The notes under the pieces were generated by a model. It saw only the letters and a program-made list of their open reading frames with translations, was not told the DNA's origin and ran no database searches. Positions 21,221 to 22,918 of a stretch of DNA of 22,918 nt are shown piece after piece (position 1 is the stretch's first letter; each line of letters begins with the position of its first letter). Made by a program: the position numbers and the translations under genes. This DNA is from Actinomycetes bacterium (lineage in GTDB: Bacteria > Actinomycetota > Actinomycetes > Mycobacteriales > Micromonosporaceae): positions 1 through 22,918 of the forward strand of contig JAEYGD010000405.1 in assembly GCA_023402505.1 (NCBI GenBank), written 5' to 3'.

Positions 21221-21265
21221 CCGCCCGGAATCGACGTGCGCGTGCGGACTACCCGTTCCGGGCGG
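21221..21265 (-). terminator. Hairpin after the CstR-like gene
   Basis: CCGCCCGGAA (21221-21230) pairs perfectly with TTCCGGGCGG (21256-21265), a 10-bp stem with a 25-base loop, just downstream of the regulator gene and before operator 1. It probably ends the regulator's own transcript, leaving the dioxygenase operon with its own promoter. Confidence 0.5.
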
Positions 21266-21295
21266 GGTCACGCCGGAACGGTCGGGCCGGTGGGG

Positions 21296-21565
21296 TCAGG
21301 ACAGGGCGAGGAACAGCTTCTCCAGCTCCTCCTCGGTCATCTCGGGCTGCTCGCCCCGCTCCCGCGCGAGGTTGCAGTGCCGCATGCCGGAGGCGATCAG
21401 CTTGTAGCCGGCGCGGTCGACCGCCTTGGACACGGCGGCCAACTGGGTCAGCGTCTCCCGGCAGTCCTGCCCGGTCTCGATCATCTCGATCACGGCGTTC
21501 AACTGGCCGCGGGCCCGCTTGAGCCGGGTCAGCGCGTCGGCCGTCATCTCGGGTCGCAACTTCAC
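21296..21565 (-). CDS. cstR: CsoR/CstR-family regulator, persulfide-sensing (CstR-like) type
   Basis: This 89-residue all-helical DNA-binding protein belongs to the DUF156 family (LKRARGQLNAVIEMIETGQDC). C35 and C64 are 29 residues apart, the spacing of the reactive pair in CstR. The position of the copper-binding histidine of CsoR (four residues before the second cysteine) is G60, so the copper site is incomplete and a persulfide or sulfide sensor is favoured. H63 lies directly before C64 but is not in the ligand position. GTG 21565 follows GGAGGT with six bases between. Operators lie on both sides of the gene, one before its own start and one before the dioxygenase, so autoregulation and operon control are likely. 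A copper-type role cannot be fully excluded. Confidence 0.88.
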   Translation of the reverse strand: MKLRPEMTADALTRLKRARGQLNAVIEMIETGQDCRETLTQLAAVSKAVDRAGYKLIASGMRHCNLARERGEQPEMTEEELEKLFLALS

Positions 21566-21587
21566 CTGGTCACCTCCGCGTCCGACC

Positions 21588-21603
21588 ATACCCCCTGGGG
21601 TAT
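21588..21603. promoter_or_regulatory. CsoR/CstR-type operator 2
   Basis: ATACCCCCTGGGGTAT has 7-bp arms around CT and nearly matches operator 1. It is 22 bases upstream of the regulator gene's GTG and 92 bases upstream of eccB on the other strand, so it mainly indicates autoregulation. Confidence 0.82.
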
Positions 21604-21695
21604 CCGATCGTCCACCGTCTGCCGCGACGCAGGGTCGTCGGGACATCGACGGAGCGCTTATCCTGTGCGCCGAGCCCGCCACCGGAAGGGATCCG

Positions 21696-22918
21696 ATGCC
21701 GTCGCGGCAGGACCAGCTGCACTCGTACCAGTTCACCGTCCAGCGGGCGGTCGCCGCGCTGGTGATGCGGGACACCGACCCGGCGCAGTCGCCGTTCCGG
21801 CGGCTCGCCGGCGCCGGCCTGGCCAGCGTCCTGGTGGCCGCGATCATCCTGGGTGGTTTCGCCCTGTACGGCCTGTTCGCCGGCGGTGGCGGCAAATGGC
21901 GCGACGAGGCCGCGGTGATCGTCGAGAAGGAGTCCGGCGCCCGGTTCGTCTACCGGGACCAGAAGTTGCACCCGGTGCTCAACTACGCCTCGGCGCTGCT
22001 CATCATCGGATCGGAGCGGCCGAAGACGGTACTGGTCTCCCGGCGCTCCATCACCGGAGTGCCCCGCGGGCTGCCGCTGGGCATCGCCGACGCGCCGGAC
22101 TCGCTACCCGGGCCGAAGGGCCTGTCCACCGCCCCGTGGACGGTCTGCTCGGCGGCCGGCGGTGACGGCGGCCGGCCCGAGCCCTGGTCCACCCTGCTGA
22201 TCGGCGTGGACCCTCCCGGCGGCCGGGCGCTCGGCGACGACGGGCTGCTGCTGCGCGACCCCGACGGTGGGCTGCACCTGGTCTGGCAGCAGCGCCGGCA
22301 CGCCATCCGTGATCCCGACCGGGTGCTCGCGGCGCTCGCGGCCACCCGGGCCCGGGCCGTGCCGGTCGCGCCGGCCCTGCTCCACGCGCTCGCGGTCGGG
22401 GTCGACCTGACGCCACCGGTCCTGCCCGGCGAGGGACAGCCCTCGGCCCGGGTGCCGGGCGCCCGCGTCGGGGACGTCTACCTGGTCCGCAACTCCGGTG
22501 GCGGCCGGCAGTACGCGGTCGCGCTCCGCGACGGCCTGGCCGGCATCACCGAACTCCAGGCCAGCCTGCTGCTGGCCAGCACCGGCCAGGGCGAACCGGA
22601 GCCGATCACGCTGGGCCGGTTCGCGACGCTGCCCAAGGTGGCCGACCTGACGCCGGCCGGGCCGTCGGCCCCGCCGGCCGTGCCACCGCCGCTGGCCGCG
22701 CCCGAGGGTGGTCTCTGCGCGCGGGTCGGTGAGGACGGCGCGGTGGCCGACGTCCGACACGGCGTACGGCTGCCCGACCGTGCGGCCGCGCCACGGCCCG
22801 GACCGCCGGCGGTGACCGGCGGCGTGCTCGCCGACCACGTCGTCGTCGAGCCGGGACGCGGCGCCGTGGTGGAGGCGGTCGCCGCGCCGGGCGCCACGGG
22901 TGGCGCGATCTGTGTGGT
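21696..22918 (+). CDS. eccB: Type VII secretion protein EccB, 3' end cut by window edge
   Basis: This encodes a core ESX (type VII) secretion membrane component with a large extracytoplasmic domain. I read 407 codons with no stop before the edge. The N-terminus PSRQDQLHSYQFTVQRAVAA followed by LVMRDTDPAQSPFRR is the EccB signature. It is followed by one membrane helix (about residues 39-61) and then the outer domain with cysteines C151, C341 and C406 that could form disulfides. EccB proteins are usually about 450-500 residues, so some 50-100 are missing. GGAAGGG precedes ATG 21696 by a few bases. Other ESX genes (eccC, mycP, esx) are not in the window and would be expected downstream. It shares the intergenic region with the divergent CstR-like gene. 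Confidence 0.95.
   Translation, partial: MPSRQDQLHSYQFTVQRAVAALVMRDTDPAQSPFRRLAGAGLASVLVAAIILGGFALYGLFAGGGGKWRDEAAVIVEKESGARFVYRDQKLHPVLNYASALLIIGSERPKTVLVSRRSITGVPRGLPLGIADAPDSLPGPKGLSTAPWTVCSAAGGDGGRPEPWSTLLIGVDPPGGRALGDDGLLLRDPDGGLHLVWQQRRHAIRDPDRVLAALAATRARAVPVAPALLHALAVGVDLTPPVLPGEGQPSARVPGARVGDVYLVRNSGGGRQYAVALRDGLAGITELQASLLLASTGQGEPEPITLGRFATLPKVADLTPAGPSAPPAVPPPLAAPEGGLCARVGEDGAVADVRHGVRLPDRAAAPRPGPPAVTGGVLADHVVVEPGRGAVVEAVAAPGATGGAICV

Noticed and set aside
21185..22165. Plus-strand open frame through the CstR-like gene and into eccB
   Set aside because: It crosses both operators and is out of phase with EccB, whose N-terminal signature is unmistakable from ATG 21696.

Overview
The window is a high-GC actinobacterial chromosome segment. 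GC-rich third codon positions, frequent GTG starts, an F420-type luciferase-like oxidoreductase, a DesA3-type desaturase with its flavin reductase, and an EccB of an ESX (type VII) secretion system all fit. Micromonosporaceae is my best guess, but no ribosomal or other marker gene is present to prove it. Both ends cut genes: a LacI regulator on the left and eccB on the right. Genes are packed tightly and no gene-free stretch exceeds 300 bases; the longest is 10288-10498. I see no tRNA, rRNA, CRISPR array, intact insertion sequence or prophage gene.

Layout. (1) 1-4308: a LacI regulator diverges from a three-gene, translationally coupled sugar-catabolic operon (Gfo/Idh/MocA oxidoreductase, DUF993 aldolase-like TIM barrel, sugar isomerase/epimerase). 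A perfect 36-bp palindrome holding two abutting LacI operators lies between them. (2) 4349-6678: a luciferase-like oxidoreductase fused to a hemerythrin domain through a repeat-rich linker diverges from a MarR regulator. (3) 6728-10287: a PucR-type regulator diverges from a ferredoxin reductase and acyl desaturase pair. (4) 10499-13690: an orphan AAA ATPase converges on a long-chain acyl-CoA synthetase whose upstream region carries a TetR-like palindrome. (5) 13792-17520: a GT87 membrane glycosyltransferase with an extra C-terminal exported domain, a 58-residue two-helix membrane protein, a spermidine-synthase-like protein and a zinc-type dehydrogenase. (6) 17517-21603: a reactive-sulfur operon with a CstR-like persulfide sensor, a persulfide dioxygenase-rhodanese fusion, a membrane rhodanese, a TauE/SafE exporter and a SAM methyltransferase. 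Two near-identical CstR/CsoR-type operators flank the regulator. (7) 21696-end: eccB.

How they work together. The sugar operon probably oxidises, isomerises and cleaves an unidentified sugar or polyol under LacI control. The desaturase pair and the acyl-CoA synthetase serve lipid metabolism. The sulfur operon should sense persulfide through paired cysteines, oxidise it, move sulfane sulfur between rhodaneses, and export sulfite or a related anion. The methyltransferase at its end is a candidate new component. Three genes have a TANNNT box 6-7 bases before the start codon and no clear ribosome binding site there, which suggests leaderless transcripts.
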